From contig CAYLZG010000020.1 of the NCBI GenBank assembly GCA_964387985.1, positions 1 to 41,595 on the forward strand: a DNA stretch of 41,595 bases, written 5' to 3'. Made by a program: the position numbers and the translations under genes. Position 1 is the stretch's first letter; every line of letters starts with the position of its first letter. The notes beneath the pieces were generated by a model that was not told the origin of the DNA, did not search any database, and worked only from the letters and a program-made list of their open reading frames with translations. Origin of the DNA: JALOOB01 sp964387985. GTDB lineage: Bacteria; Chloroflexota; Anaerolineae; CG2-30-64-16. Shown here one piece after another: positions 22,144 through 31,274 of this stretch.

Positions 22144-23471
22144 GTTATGACCCGCGGACCAATCCCGCAGCCCAGATCGGCACGATCGTAGAGTCGGCCC
22201 GGCGGCTCGGCGTTGAGATGGACGAGGCAGATGCACTCCAGTGGATAGCCAAAATGGCCGCCTGGAAGGCATACGATGACGTCGAAGTGGATGACGCAGC
22301 AGGCGTCTTCGGACACAAGATCGTCATGCTCGACTTCAGTCCCGAGCAACTGGCGTACTATCGCGAGGTTGGCCGCATCGTCGAAATGGCAAACGTGCCT
22401 GGGGTGGTGGAGACAGCCCTCGCCCTGTCCGGTTCCTCCGCTCAGAGCAAGATCCAGACCTACCCGGGTGACTGTGACTACTTCGAGCGGGTGAATATCA
22501 AGGCGTCGACGAAGGAAGACGCGTGCCGCATCCTCGGCGAAGTCATTCGCAGGAAGGCGCTCGACACGCTCACCGGGCCGACCTACCAGCTCGTCGAGGT
22601 GCGGTTCGGCTGCGCACCTTACGACGTCACCGCCCGCAACTGGCATTACAAGCAGGGCAACTCGCTCGCGTGGAACGTTCACGAATTGAAGGCCGGCCAG
22701 ATCGAGGGCGTCCGCCATGATGGAACCAGGGTCACGCTGCGCTGGGATGAGGTCGCGGCCGATCCGGGATGGCTGAAGCTTGACTGGGTCGTGGCCGATC
22801 CCGTGCGCGGCACGCTGGCCAAGGCCTCGAACGTTCTTGATGCGACCTGGGAAGCGCCGGACGGCAGCATCACTCCGCTGGATGGCTACCTGGATCCCTA
22901 CTTCCAGGAAGTTTACCTCGACGCTGACTCGATCCCCATCTTCTCTAAACTGGTCCACCACGTTTCGCCCGATGCGCTGGACGAATACGTGAGCCTGATG
23001 GAAGACGAGGTCAAGAAGTATCTGACCAAGGACCTGAACTACGGAAAAGCCGCGAAGCGGATGTATAACATCTTCCGCCTGACCGGACGCCATGCGGAGG
23101 CGGCCTTCGTGCGGGAGCTATTTGACGAACCGGCAGCCCTCTTGTACCAGGTATGGTCCTTGCTGCGCGCCCTGGACGAAGCGTGCCTTCCCGGCTCATC
23201 CATTTCAATGGCCCAGGTGTCTGCGCAGGCGGACCGGCTCATCCTGGATGTGGTCAGCGTGCTCGAAGGCGCGCCAGAAAGTGAGATCGTCAAGCAGTTG
23301 CTCATTCTTCGCGACATGATTGCGAAGCAGAAAACCGGCGAGGCGCTGAGCGCCGAAACCGGCGCCGCCCGGCAGCGCGTGATCAACGTGGTGAACACCT
23401 TCTTCCAGGAACGCCTGATCGCGCTGCCGGGAATCGAACAGTACATGCAGCACACAATGCATGACGCGTGA
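22140..23471 (+). CDS. Uncharacterised protein, possible Pol beta-type nucleotidyltransferase
   Basis: I do not recognise a named family for this 443-residue protein. Around residues 96-116 it reads SGSSAQSKIQTYPGDCDYFE, which fits the nucleotidyltransferase signature G-S-x(9-13)-D-h-D: G98, S99, then D111 and D113 eleven residues later. A candidate third carboxylate is E153 in LVEVRFG. Residues 230-440 are mostly helical with no transmembrane segments; a MEDEVKKYLTKDLNYGKAAKRMYNI stretch (cut here for description) is rich in charged residues. The start overlaps the DEDDh exonuclease stop by 4 bases. Nucleotide transfer coupled to a 3' exonuclease would suggest 3'-end processing of RNA or DNA. 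That role is inference from two short motifs and the gene pairing only. Confidence 0.55.
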   Translation: MSYDPRTNPAAQIGTIVESARRLGVEMDEADALQWIAKMAAWKAYDDVEVDDAAGVFGHKIVMLDFSPEQLAYYREVGRIVEMANVPGVVETALALSGSSAQSKIQTYPGDCDYFERVNIKASTKEDACRILGEVIRRKALDTLTGPTYQLVEVRFGCAPYDVTARNWHYKQGNSLAWNVHELKAGQIEGVRHDGTRVTLRWDEVAADPGWLKLDWVVADPVRGTLAKASNVLDATWEAPDGSITPLDGYLDPYFQEVYLDADSIPIFSKLVHHVSPDALDEYVSLMEDEVKKYLTKDLNYGKAAKRMYNIFRLTGRHAEAAFVRELFDEPAALLYQVWSLLRALDEACLPGSSISMAQVSAQADRLILDVVSVLEGAPESEIVKQLLILRDMIAKQKTGEALSAETGAARQRVINVVNTFFQERLIALPGIEQYMQHTMHDA

Positions 23472-23514
23472 CGTATCCTTTGATTGCAGAGAACGTTTGA
23501 TATAGCGAGAGCCG

Positions 23515-24093
23515 ATGCAAGACGTCTGCAGCGACGCTGATATGCTCGTCCTGCTCGAAGCAGCACGTCGGGGCGAGCCAGCAGCCTACGATCGGATCTA
23601 CAACCTATACGCAGATCGGGTGTTCCGCTACCTGTATGCGCGGATTGGTCATCGAGAAGTGGCCGAAGATCTGACAGCAGACGTCTTCGTGAGGCTGCTG
23701 CAGAACCTGCCGCGCTTCAAGGTTAACCGTGCGCGCCCGGTTGCATCGTTCTCGGCGTTCGTGTATCGCGTGGCAGGCAACTTGCTGACCGATCAGTACC
23801 GCAAGCAGAAGCATCGGGATCACCAGGATCTCGACGATCAGCCGGATTTGGCAGACAGGAGGCCGGAACCCCTCATACTCACAACAATAGCAGAGAGCAG
23901 CCGTGAGTTGATGAGCGCGATGGCAAAACTGGGGCAAGAACAACAGGCGGTTCTACTTTATCGATTCGGTGAAGAGTTTAGCGTACTTGAGGTAGCAGAG
24001 ATCATGGGGAAAACGACGGGCGCAATCAAGGCTCTGCAGCACCGTGCCATCGCGAACCTGCGGCGGATCTTATCCGCGGAGGCGCTCCAATGA
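23515..24093 (+). CDS. ECF-type RNA polymerase sigma factor
   Basis: The product is a 192-residue sigma70-family protein of the extracytoplasmic-function type. Region 2 spans about residues 22-98 (YDRIYNLYADRVFRYL, EDLTADVFVRLL, FSAFVYRVAGNLLTD). Region 4 spans about 130-185 (QAVLLYRFGEEFSVLEVAEIMGKT, GAIKALQHRAIANLRR). No region 1.1 or 3 is present, as expected for ECF factors. The stop overlaps the next gene by 4 bases. That gene encodes a single-span membrane protein, the usual arrangement of an ECF sigma factor and its regulatory partner. The regulon and signal are unknown. Confidence 0.92.
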   Translation: MQDVCSDADMLVLLEAARRGEPAAYDRIYNLYADRVFRYLYARIGHREVAEDLTADVFVRLLQNLPRFKVNRARPVASFSAFVYRVAGNLLTDQYRKQKHRDHQDLDDQPDLADRRPEPLILTTIAESSRELMSAMAKLGQEQQAVLLYRFGEEFSVLEVAEIMGKTTGAIKALQHRAIANLRRILSAEALQ

Positions 24094-25004
24094 GTTCCTC
24101 GTTGCGCGCCATCCGCAGCCTTGACGAGGCATTGGCTCTGGCTTTGGACGATCTGGGAGCTGGCCTCAGCCAGGTCGAGGTGCTCGCCCGCTATCCTGGG
24201 TATGAGAACGAGCTGGCGCCCCTGTTGGCCACAGCTGCCAGGTTGCGGAGATCAGACTGGCCGGTCCTCTCGATGTCCGCGCGTGTGCGCGGCCGAGAAC
24301 GTATGCACATCGCGTTGTCCCAACAAAGGACGCGCCGGGCCCTCGTCGTGCCGCCACTCTGGCGACAGCTGGGAGCCTCACTGCTCCTCGTGGCGCTGAC
24401 CGTCACAGCCTTCATGGCATGGCCTGGCCGGCGCAGCGACAACACAAGCATGCCAGGCGCCACTCTCACGGTGGAAGCGACCCCGTCCCCCAGTCCGTCC
24501 GTGGAGCCTACCTTCACGCCTGCCCCGACGGTGACGCCTCTGCCATCCAGCACGCTCACGCCTGAGCCAACGGAGCCGCCCGAAGCAGCGGACTCCATCC
24601 TGTCCATTACGCGCACCGCTACCCCGACACTGACCCCGACAGGGACGCCCACGAGTACATTCACACCGAGCCCCACCTCGACCGCTACTCACACGCCGAC
24701 TCCGACATTGCCGCCTACCGGTATTGTGNNNNNNNNNNNNNNNNNNNNNNNNNNNNNNNNNNNNNCATCGCAGCCATCCGATGACAACGATGACCCAACT
24801 GACGAACCGACCCCGAGCGCTACGACCGTTGTGACCGAGACACCACCACCCCAGCCGACACAAGAACCCACGGCGACGCGTTCGGTTCCGACTGATTTGC
24901 CGCCCCTGCCCACGGGCCCGCCGCGCCTGCCGACGGACTTGCCGCCCCCGCCGACACTATTTCTGCCTGCATCAGCGGATCTGGCTGCAGCACAGACACC
25001 ATGA
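24090..25004 (+). CDS. Single-span membrane protein with Thr/Pro-rich extracytoplasmic region, probable sigma-factor regulator; interrupted by an assembly gap
   Basis: The product has about 304 residues across a 37-N gap (24729-24765). The cytoplasmic N-terminal about 90 residues carry a GLSQVEVLARYPGYENELA-type motif seen in proteins paired with ECF sigma factors in Chloroflexota. One transmembrane helix follows at about 94-111 (LGASLLLVALTVTAFMAW). The rest is a long Thr/Pro/Ser-rich tail (TPTLTPTGTPT and similar), probably outside the membrane and perhaps glycosylated or wall-spanning. The gap lies in this low-complexity tail, where assemblers often fail; the frame continues correctly across it as drawn. 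No zinc-binding anti-sigma motif (HxxxCxxC) is seen, so it is not a classical ZAS-type anti-sigma factor. It is co-translated with the sigma factor. Confidence 0.75.
   Translation: MSSSLRAIRSLDEALALALDDLGAGLSQVEVLARYPGYENELAPLLATAARLRRSDWPVLSMSARVRGRERMHIALSQQRTRRALVVPPLWRQLGASLLLVALTVTAFMAWPGRRSDNTSMPGATLTVEATPSPSPSVEPTFTPAPTVTPLPSSTLTPEPTEPPEAADSILSITRTATPTLTPTGTPTSTFTPSPTSTATHTPTPTLPPTGIVXXXXXXXXXXXXXSQPSDDNDDPTDEPTPSATTVVTETPPPQPTQEPTATRSVPTDLPPLPTGPPRLPTDLPPPPTLFLPASADLAAAQTP
24729..24765. other. Assembly gap (37 N) in the Thr/Pro-rich tail
   Basis: Thirty-seven N within repetitive Thr/Pro codons. The true length is unknown, although the reading frame happens to be preserved. Confidence 0.97.
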
Positions 25005-25006
25005 AT

Positions 25007-25040
25007 ACAAAAGACCGGACCATGTGGTCCGGTCTTTTGT
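25007..25040. terminator. Bidirectional rho-independent terminator
   Basis: ACAAAAGACCGGACCA (25007-25022), a two-base loop, and its exact reverse complement (25025-25040) form a perfect 16-bp stem with A-rich left and T-rich right ends. It sits between the convergent sigma-partner gene (ends 25004) and oppC (ends 25067), so it can stop transcription from both sides. Confidence 0.92.
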
Positions 25041-25066
25041 GTAGGCTCTTTGAGGATGTGGCCCGA

Positions 25067-26056
25067 CTACTCAGTGCCGGCAAGTCGCGGATCCAACGCA
25101 TCGCGCAGACCGTCGCCCAGGTAATTGAACGCCAGCACCACCAGCGCCACACAGATGGCCGGGGATAACAACAACCACGGTTGTGCGTTGATGGCCGACT
25201 GTCCGTCGAGCAACAGGGCGCCCCAGCTCGTGATGAAGAGTGCCTTCGGGTTCGTTGCCGGCCTCAACCCCAGCCCCAGGTACCCGAGGATCGCCTCGGT
25301 GATGATCAGGCTCGGGATGCGGAAGGCCGTGGCAACGATGATCGGGCCAAGCGAGTTCGGCAGAAGGTGCCGCGCCATGATCCGCACATCCGATGCGCCG
25401 ATCATGTGGCCGGCTTCGACGAACTCCTTCTCTTTCAGAGAGAGCACCTGGCCGCGAACGAGGCGCGCCAGCCCCACCCACGCGATGATGGAGAGCGAAA
25501 CGAACAGGAGCAGCAGGCCATTGAGCGCCTGCCCGATCGGCGTCTCGCGCAGCGCAGCCATCACGATGATGAAGAAGAGCAGGTCCGGGAACGCATAAAG
25601 GATATCGGCCATGCGCATCAGGATGTTATCGATCCAGCCGCCTTTGTAGCCCGACAAGAGACCGATCGAGATGCCCACGATCAGGATGATCAACGTGGGG
25701 ATCAGTCCAACCACCATCGACACGCGCGCACCGTAGATGGTCCGGCTGAGCACGTCGCGACCCAAGCTGTCCGTGCCGAGCAGGAACGCCGGGTCGCCCC
25801 CCTGGCCAGTCGGCCCCCTCTCAACCCAGGCCGGAGGCAGATACCGTTTCCCGTCATAGATCTTCAGTGGGTTATGGGGTGCCAGGAGCGGTGCGAAGAT
25901 CGCTACCAACGCAAACAGGATGACCACGATCGCGCCGCCTACCGCAGCCTTGTTCCTCAGCAGGCGGTGCCAGGCGTCGCTCCACAACGAACGCGGGGGG
26001 CGCTGGATGATCTGAAGCGTTGCCGCATCAGCGGCAGAAACAGCCTGTGCGGTCAT
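25067..26056 (-). CDS. Peptide-type ABC transporter permease, OppC/DppC family (cassette 1)
   Basis: The product is a 329-residue inner-membrane permease from the ATG at 26056; the frame extends further upstream, but that part is a shadow of the next gene. An N-terminal OppC_N segment (WHRLLRNKAAVGGAIVVILF) and first helix are followed by a periplasmic loop with LLGTDSLGRDVLSRTIYGAR, typical of the family. The EAA loop that contacts the ATPases reads EFVEAGHMIGASDVRIMARH. The C-terminus DGLRDALDPRL is also typical. It is the last gene of the operon oppD-oppF-SBP-oppB-oppC and starts 5 bases after oppB. Confidence 0.96.
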   Translation of the reverse strand: MTAQAVSAADAATLQIIQRPPRSLWSDAWHRLLRNKAAVGGAIVVILFALVAIFAPLLAPHNPLKIYDGKRYLPPAWVERGPTGQGGDPAFLLGTDSLGRDVLSRTIYGARVSMVVGLIPTLIILIVGISIGLLSGYKGGWIDNILMRMADILYAFPDLLFFIIVMAALRETPIGQALNGLLLLFVSLSIIAWVGLARLVRGQVLSLKEKEFVEAGHMIGASDVRIMARHLLPNSLGPIIVATAFRIPSLIITEAILGYLGLGLRPATNPKALFITSWGALLLDGQSAINAQPWLLLSPAICVALVVLAFNYLGDGLRDALDPRLAGTE

Positions 26057-26061
26057 AGGAT

Positions 26062-27057
26062 TCAGTCTCCCACCTTGATGCGTGGATCGAGGAAGCCATA
26101 CACGAGGTCCACCGTTAGATTGGCCAGTGCAACCAGGAACGCATAGATCAGGGTCGTCCCCATGATCATCGAATAATCGCGTTGCTGGATGGAGATGACG
26201 AAATTGCGACCCATGCCTGGGAAGGCGAACATCTGCTCGATGATGAAAGACCCCGTCACGAGGGCTGCAAGCGCCGGGCCCAGGATGGTGACCACGGGGA
26301 TCAGCGAGTTGCGCAGCATGTGACGCAGCACCACGACCCGTTCCTGCAACCCCTTCGCACGCGCGGTGCGAATGTAGTCCATCTGCATGACTTCCAGCAT
26401 GGTGGACCGGGTCAGCCGGGTGATATACGCGAAAGTTCCGAACCCCAGGATCGACGCGGGCACGAGCCATGCGCCGGGACTGCTCCAGTCCTGCTGCACG
26501 ATCTTGACCAGCTTCAGCCGGCTGGCAAAAATGATGATGAAGAAGATCGCGAGGACAAAGCTGGGCACGGATATCCCGACCGTCGAGATGAAGAGCGAGA
26601 TATAGTCTACGATGCTATTTCGTTTGAGAGCAGCAATGATGCCCAACGGGATACCGAAAAGCGTGGCGATCCCTGCTGCAACCAGGCCAAGGCGCAGCGA
26701 ATAGCCGAACTTACTATCCCAGAACGGCTTGCCTTCTGATGGCACAAACAGGATATCCTGAACATCCAGACCACGCTGGCGATAGGACGGGCCCAGATCA
26801 CCTCGCAGCAAACCCCCAACGTAATTGAAGAACTGGCTGTCGAGGGGATTGCCACCTTCGGTATTGAAGAACAGGGGTTTGGTAAGCCCGAAGCGCTCGT
26901 TCAACAAGACCTGAGTCTTTGCATCCACCTGGCGCGCGCTCAGGTCGCGATCCCAGGGCCCCCCCGGCGCGGCGTGCATCAATATGAACGTAATCAGCGC
27001 CACGAAGAAGAGTGTGGGAATCATGTATAGCAGGCGCCGAACTATGTACGTGGCCAT
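26062..27057 (-). CDS. Peptide-type ABC transporter permease, OppB/DppB family (cassette 1)
   Basis: The product is a 331-residue permease from the ATG at 27057 (MATYIVRRLLYMIPTLF), preceded by AGGAGTAGGG; the open frame continues upstream into a hairpin-containing spacer but lacks family character there. It has about six hydrophobic helices. The EAA motif reads DYIRTARAKGLQERVVVLRH, and the C-terminal VYGFLDPRIKVGD ending is the family norm. The long first periplasmic loop (LLNERFGLTKPLFFNT onward) is usual for OppB. It pairs with the adjacent OppC to form the channel. Confidence 0.96.
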   Translation of the reverse strand: MATYIVRRLLYMIPTLFFVALITFILMHAAPGGPWDRDLSARQVDAKTQVLLNERFGLTKPLFFNTEGGNPLDSQFFNYVGGLLRGDLGPSYRQRGLDVQDILFVPSEGKPFWDSKFGYSLRLGLVAAGIATLFGIPLGIIAALKRNSIVDYISLFISTVGISVPSFVLAIFFIIIFASRLKLVKIVQQDWSSPGAWLVPASILGFGTFAYITRLTRSTMLEVMQMDYIRTARAKGLQERVVVLRHMLRNSLIPVVTILGPALAALVTGSFIIEQMFAFPGMGRNFVISIQQRDYSMIMGTTLIYAFLVALANLTVDLVYGFLDPRIKVGD

Positions 27058-27079
27058 CCCTACTCCTGATTGGCAGGAT

Positions 27080-27105
27080 GGCCGGACTCCTTCCGAAGTC
27101 CGGCC
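27080..27105. repeat. Inverted repeat upstream of oppB (cassette 1)
   Basis: GGCCGGACT (27080-27088), an 8-base loop, AGTCCGGCC (27097-27105). It lies just upstream of the oppB ribosome-binding site in the SBP-oppB spacer. Its form resembles the other interspersed palindromes, but I see no second copy in the window. Confidence 0.6.
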
Positions 27106-27124
27106 TCCGCTGCTCATGCTATTG

Positions 27125-27162
27125 AACGGGAGGTATCGTCAGCTCGCTGACGTCCTCCCGTT
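27125..27162 (-). terminator. Intra-operon hairpin after the substrate-binding protein gene
   Basis: AACGGGAGG (27125-27133) pairs with CCTCCCGTT (27154-27162), enclosing CGTCAGC-TC-GCTGACG, for a total of 16 pairs. It lies 9 bases after the SBP stop. There is no T tract, so partial termination or 3'-end protection of the SBP message is more likely than full termination. Such a hairpin would raise SBP level relative to the permeases. Confidence 0.65.
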
Positions 27163-27170
27163 GCATCTGA

Positions 27171-28973
27171 CTACTTCTGAATGTCGACCGTGATCGGCGT
27201 GATGTCGCCGGGCCAACCAGCATCCTGCGGTGTCTTCTGGACGCCCGTCACCCACGGCTTGATCAGGTAGGAGTTGACGTTGTTCCAGAAGAACGCGACC
27301 GGAGCGCCATCCGTGAGGAAGCGCTGCGCATCCGCGTACATCTGAGCGCGCGTGGCGGGATCCGCTTCCGTGTCCGCGGCATCCAGCATCTTGTCCAGCT
27401 CGGGATTCGAGTACCCGATGCGCTGGCCGAACGCGCCGGTCTTCCAGTAGACGCTCAGCCAGTTCTGCGGATCCGGGTAGTCCGCGCACCAGCCCAGGAT
27501 GTAAGCGAGCGGCGAGGTTTCGATGTCCTTGGTGAGCGACGTGTAGGTGGTGGGCTCGACCGGGTCGAGCGTCACCTCGACGCCCAGGACGTCCTTCCAC
27601 TTCGCTGCCAGCCATTCGTAGCGGGTGCGGTTGCGCGGGGAGTCCGAGAAGGTCAGCTTGATGGGCGGCAGCGCTTCGATCGAGCCGTAGGAGGATTCCG
27701 CGATGGCCTTCTTGGCCGCCTCGGGATCGAACGCAAAGCGGCTCTCCTCAGCATCGAAACCAGGGAACCCGGGCGGGATCCAGGTCAGCGCCGGCGAACC
27801 GAGGCCGGACAGAACGTCCCGGACCCAGGTCTCACGATCGAGCGCGTAGGCAAACGCCTCGCGCACCTTCTGATCGGTGAAGGGCTCCTTCAACTGGTGG
27901 AACATCAGGGCATACGTGCAGGAGCCGGGGTAGATATTGGCTTCCTGGCTCAGCACGGGATCGGCCTGAACCACGGCGAGATCCTCAGCCGCGAGCGGAA
28001 CGATGTCGAATTCGTCGTTCTTGTAGGCCTCGAAGGCAACCGCGCTATCCGTAATGTAGGAGTACTCGATGTCGACCTTGCCAACGCCATCGAAGTAGAA
28101 CTCGTTGGGCGTGAACCGTGCACGAACGAAGGGCTCAAGGCTGGCCAGCACGTACGGGCCATTGCCGGTGTGGTACTTGGAGCTGTTCCACCACTGCTCG
28201 CCACCTTCGGTGATGTTCTCTTCCTTGGCCGGGAAGGTCACCCACAGACCCAGGACCGTGTGGAAGTACGGGGCCGGCTTGGAAAGCTTGACCTTCAGCG
28301 TATTGCAGGCCGCATCCTCGTATACGGGATCGACGCAGGCGGCGCCGTCAGCATGCAGAGCCTGAATGCTCTCATCCACGACAGCGGCCGCAGCCTCGCA
28401 CGCGTCACCTTCACAGCCGCGCCATTCCGGCGCACCCAGGATCTCGTCGGTGATCGCCGCATACTCACCCGCGGTTTCCGGGTTGACATTGCGTTGCAGA
28501 GAGTACTCGAAGCGAGCCGCATTCAACAGGCTGCCGTCGCTGTATTTCGAGTCTTCGCGCATGGTGAAGGTGAGCTCGGTGAGGTCCGCGCTGTACTCCC
28601 ACTTCTCCGCTGCTCCGGGAACCGTGTTGAGGTCCTTGTCGAGGCTCGTCAGGCCCTCGTAAATCATCTGCAGGTGAGCGATCTCGTTGACGAACGAGCT
28701 CTTCTGCGGATCGATGATGTCGGGGTAAGAACCGAGGTTGATGCGCAGCACCTTTTCTTCTGCTACCGGCACTGCGGTCGCAACGACCTCAACGACCTTC
28801 TCGACTTCCTTGACCGTCTCGACAACCTGCGTCTCGACGACCTTGACTTCCTTCTCGACGACCTGCGTCACGACCTTCTCGACGACCTGCGGTTGAGGCG
28901 CAGGGCACGCCGTCAGGACCATGCTGGCAACCAGCAGGACACCGAGCACGACCGACCACTTCTTGAGAGACAT
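27171..28973 (-). CDS. Peptide-type ABC transporter substrate-binding lipoprotein, SBP_bac_5 family, standard domain order (cassette 1)
   Basis: The product has 600 residues from the ATG at 28973, preceded by AGGAGGAGA. A lipoprotein signal ends in VLTAC, with the Cys to be lipidated. A tether of about 45 residues follows, built from Val/Glu/Lys/Gln repeats (VVEKVVTQVVEKEVKVVE), probably a helical spacer on the cell surface. The mature domain runs in the usual order: LRINLGSYPDIIDPQKSSF at the start of lobe I, NGPYVLASLEPF, then VREAFAYALDRETWVRDVL opening the second half, and a YPDPQNWL block near the end. It would capture oligopeptides or related solutes for the neighbouring permeases. Its signal and tether closely resemble those of the permuted paralogue at 35775-37742. 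Confidence 0.95.
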   Translation of the reverse strand: MSLKKWSVVLGVLLVASMVLTACPAPQPQVVEKVVTQVVEKEVKVVETQVVETVKEVEKVVEVVATAVPVAEEKVLRINLGSYPDIIDPQKSSFVNEIAHLQMIYEGLTSLDKDLNTVPGAAEKWEYSADLTELTFTMREDSKYSDGSLLNAARFEYSLQRNVNPETAGEYAAITDEILGAPEWRGCEGDACEAAAAVVDESIQALHADGAACVDPVYEDAACNTLKVKLSKPAPYFHTVLGLWVTFPAKEENITEGGEQWWNSSKYHTGNGPYVLASLEPFVRARFTPNEFYFDGVGKVDIEYSYITDSAVAFEAYKNDEFDIVPLAAEDLAVVQADPVLSQEANIYPGSCTYALMFHQLKEPFTDQKVREAFAYALDRETWVRDVLSGLGSPALTWIPPGFPGFDAEESRFAFDPEAAKKAIAESSYGSIEALPPIKLTFSDSPRNRTRYEWLAAKWKDVLGVEVTLDPVEPTTYTSLTKDIETSPLAYILGWCADYPDPQNWLSVYWKTGAFGQRIGYSNPELDKMLDAADTEADPATRAQMYADAQRFLTDGAPVAFFWNNVNSYLIKPWVTGVQKTPQDAGWPGDITPITVDIQK

Positions 28974-29084
28974 GTCTCCTCCTACTGTATGTGGTATGTG
29001 CTGAAAAAACCAACCATCGACGCGCCCCAAGTGCGAGCGCATGCATCACCAAAGACCCAGTTCAGCGGCGTTCACCACCCCCCT

Positions 29085-30082
29085 TCATTGCGGATAAAGC
29101 CAACAGGCCACAAAATGGCCGTCGCCATAGTCCTTGAACACAGGCTCTTGCTCCCGGCACACGTCCATCGCTTTCGGACAGCGCGTGCTGAAGTTGCATC
29201 CCTTGGGCGGATTGGCAGGCGAGGGAACGTCGCCCTCGAGAATAATGCGCTTGCGTTTCTCTTCGACGGCCGGATCGGGAATCGGCACCGCGGACAGCAA
29301 TGCCTGGGTGTAGGGATGCATCGGGTTGCGATACAATTCATCGCGATCCGCAAGCTCCATGATCTTGCCCAGGTACATCACTGCAATGCGATCGGAAATG
29401 TGCCGCACCACCGAGAGATCGTGGGCGATGAAGAGATAGGTGAGGTTGAATTGCGCCTGGAGATCCTCCAGCAGGTTGATAACCTGGGCCTGGATCGAAA
29501 CGTCCAGCGCGGAGATCGGTTCGTCGCAGACGATGAAAGACGGGTTCACCGCCAGCGCGCGCGCAACGCCGATGCGCTGGCGCTGTCCGCCAGAAAACTC
29601 GTGCGGATAACGGTTAATGAAATAAGGGTTGAGTCCGACGACCTGCAGCAGCTCCCTGACCCGTTCCAGGCGCTCAGAGCGGGTGCCGATGTTGTGCACC
29701 TCCATCGGCTCGGACACGATGCTGCCGACCGTCATGCGGGGATTGAGCGATGCATACGGATCCTGGAAGATCATCTGCATCTGCCGCCGCATCTTCCGCA
29801 GCTCCTCGCCCTTCATGTTGACGAGATCTTTGCCCTCGAATTGGACGGTGCCGCTGGTCGGCCTGTAAAGCTGAAGGATCGAGCGGCCGGTTGTCGACTT
29901 GCCACAACCTGATTCGCCCACCAGTCCCAGCGTCTCACCTGGGTAGATATCGAAGTCCAGGCCATCAACCGCCTTCACATCGCCCACATGGCGTTGGAGG
30001 ATGCCTCGCCGGATGGGAAACCACATCTTGAGATCACGCACTTGAACCAGGGCGCGTTCCGCGCCATCGCTGTTATGTTTCG

Positions 30083-30086
<4 letters not shown>
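29085..30086 (-). CDS. Peptide-type ABC transporter ATP-binding protein, OppF/DppF family (cassette 1)
   Basis: The product has 333 residues. Walker A is GESGCGKST, the signature is EFSGGQRQR, Walker B is FIVCDEPISALD, and the switch His lies in LFIAHDLSV. The C-terminal oligo_HPY region has the HPYTQALLSAVP block and a Cys-rich motif, CNFSTRCPKAMDVC, which coordinates a metal or [4Fe-4S] cluster in some DppD/DppF proteins. The ATG overlaps the end of oppD by 4 bases. It forms a heterodimer with OppD to energise the OppBC channel. Confidence 0.96.
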
Positions 30087-31105
<1,019 letters not shown>

Positions 31106-31150
31106 CCATCTCCTCCGGGCGGGCCAGGGGTCAGATTCAGGAGTGGAGAG

Positions 31151-31179
31151 ATCATAGCACAGCGATAATTGGGTGTCAA
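31151..31179 (-). promoter_or_regulatory. Strong sigma70-type promoter of ABC cassette 1
   Basis: On the minus strand TTGACA (31174-31179, perfect consensus), a 17-base spacer and TATGAT (31151-31156). Transcription would start at about 31144, giving a leader of about 39 bases before oppD. It shows that cassette 1 is transcribed on its own, separately from cassette 2. Confidence 0.85.
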
Positions 31180-31227
31180 ATGAATTGTGATTGAAGGCAA
31201 ATGAGCCCACAAATACGTAGGAGGGCA

Positions 31228-31259
31228 GGTTGGGGGCACAGCATGCTGCGTCCCCAACC
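31228..31259 (-). terminator. Hairpin between the two ABC cassettes
   Basis: GGTTGGGG (31228-31235) pairs with CCCCAACC (31252-31259), with an inner CAGCATGCTG palindrome. It lies 16 bases after the stop of oppF of cassette 2 and before the promoter of cassette 1. There is no clear T tract; it is probably the end of the upstream operon. Confidence 0.6.
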
Positions 31260-31274
31260 CAACAGGGAATTGCC

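Noticed and set aside
23480..23506. Possible promoter of the sigma factor gene (TTGATT, then TATAGC)
   Set aside because: The spacer is only 15 bases and both boxes match poorly, so it is not listed as a feature.
24590..24990. Thr/Pro codon repeats in the sigma-partner gene as another mobile repeat family
   Set aside because: They are ordinary low-complexity protein repeats without inverted structure or copies elsewhere in the window.
27897..29912. A 671-codon plus-strand open frame opposite the SBP and oppF genes
   Set aside because: It is antisense to two well-identified genes and their spacer, without a ribosome-binding site or domains.
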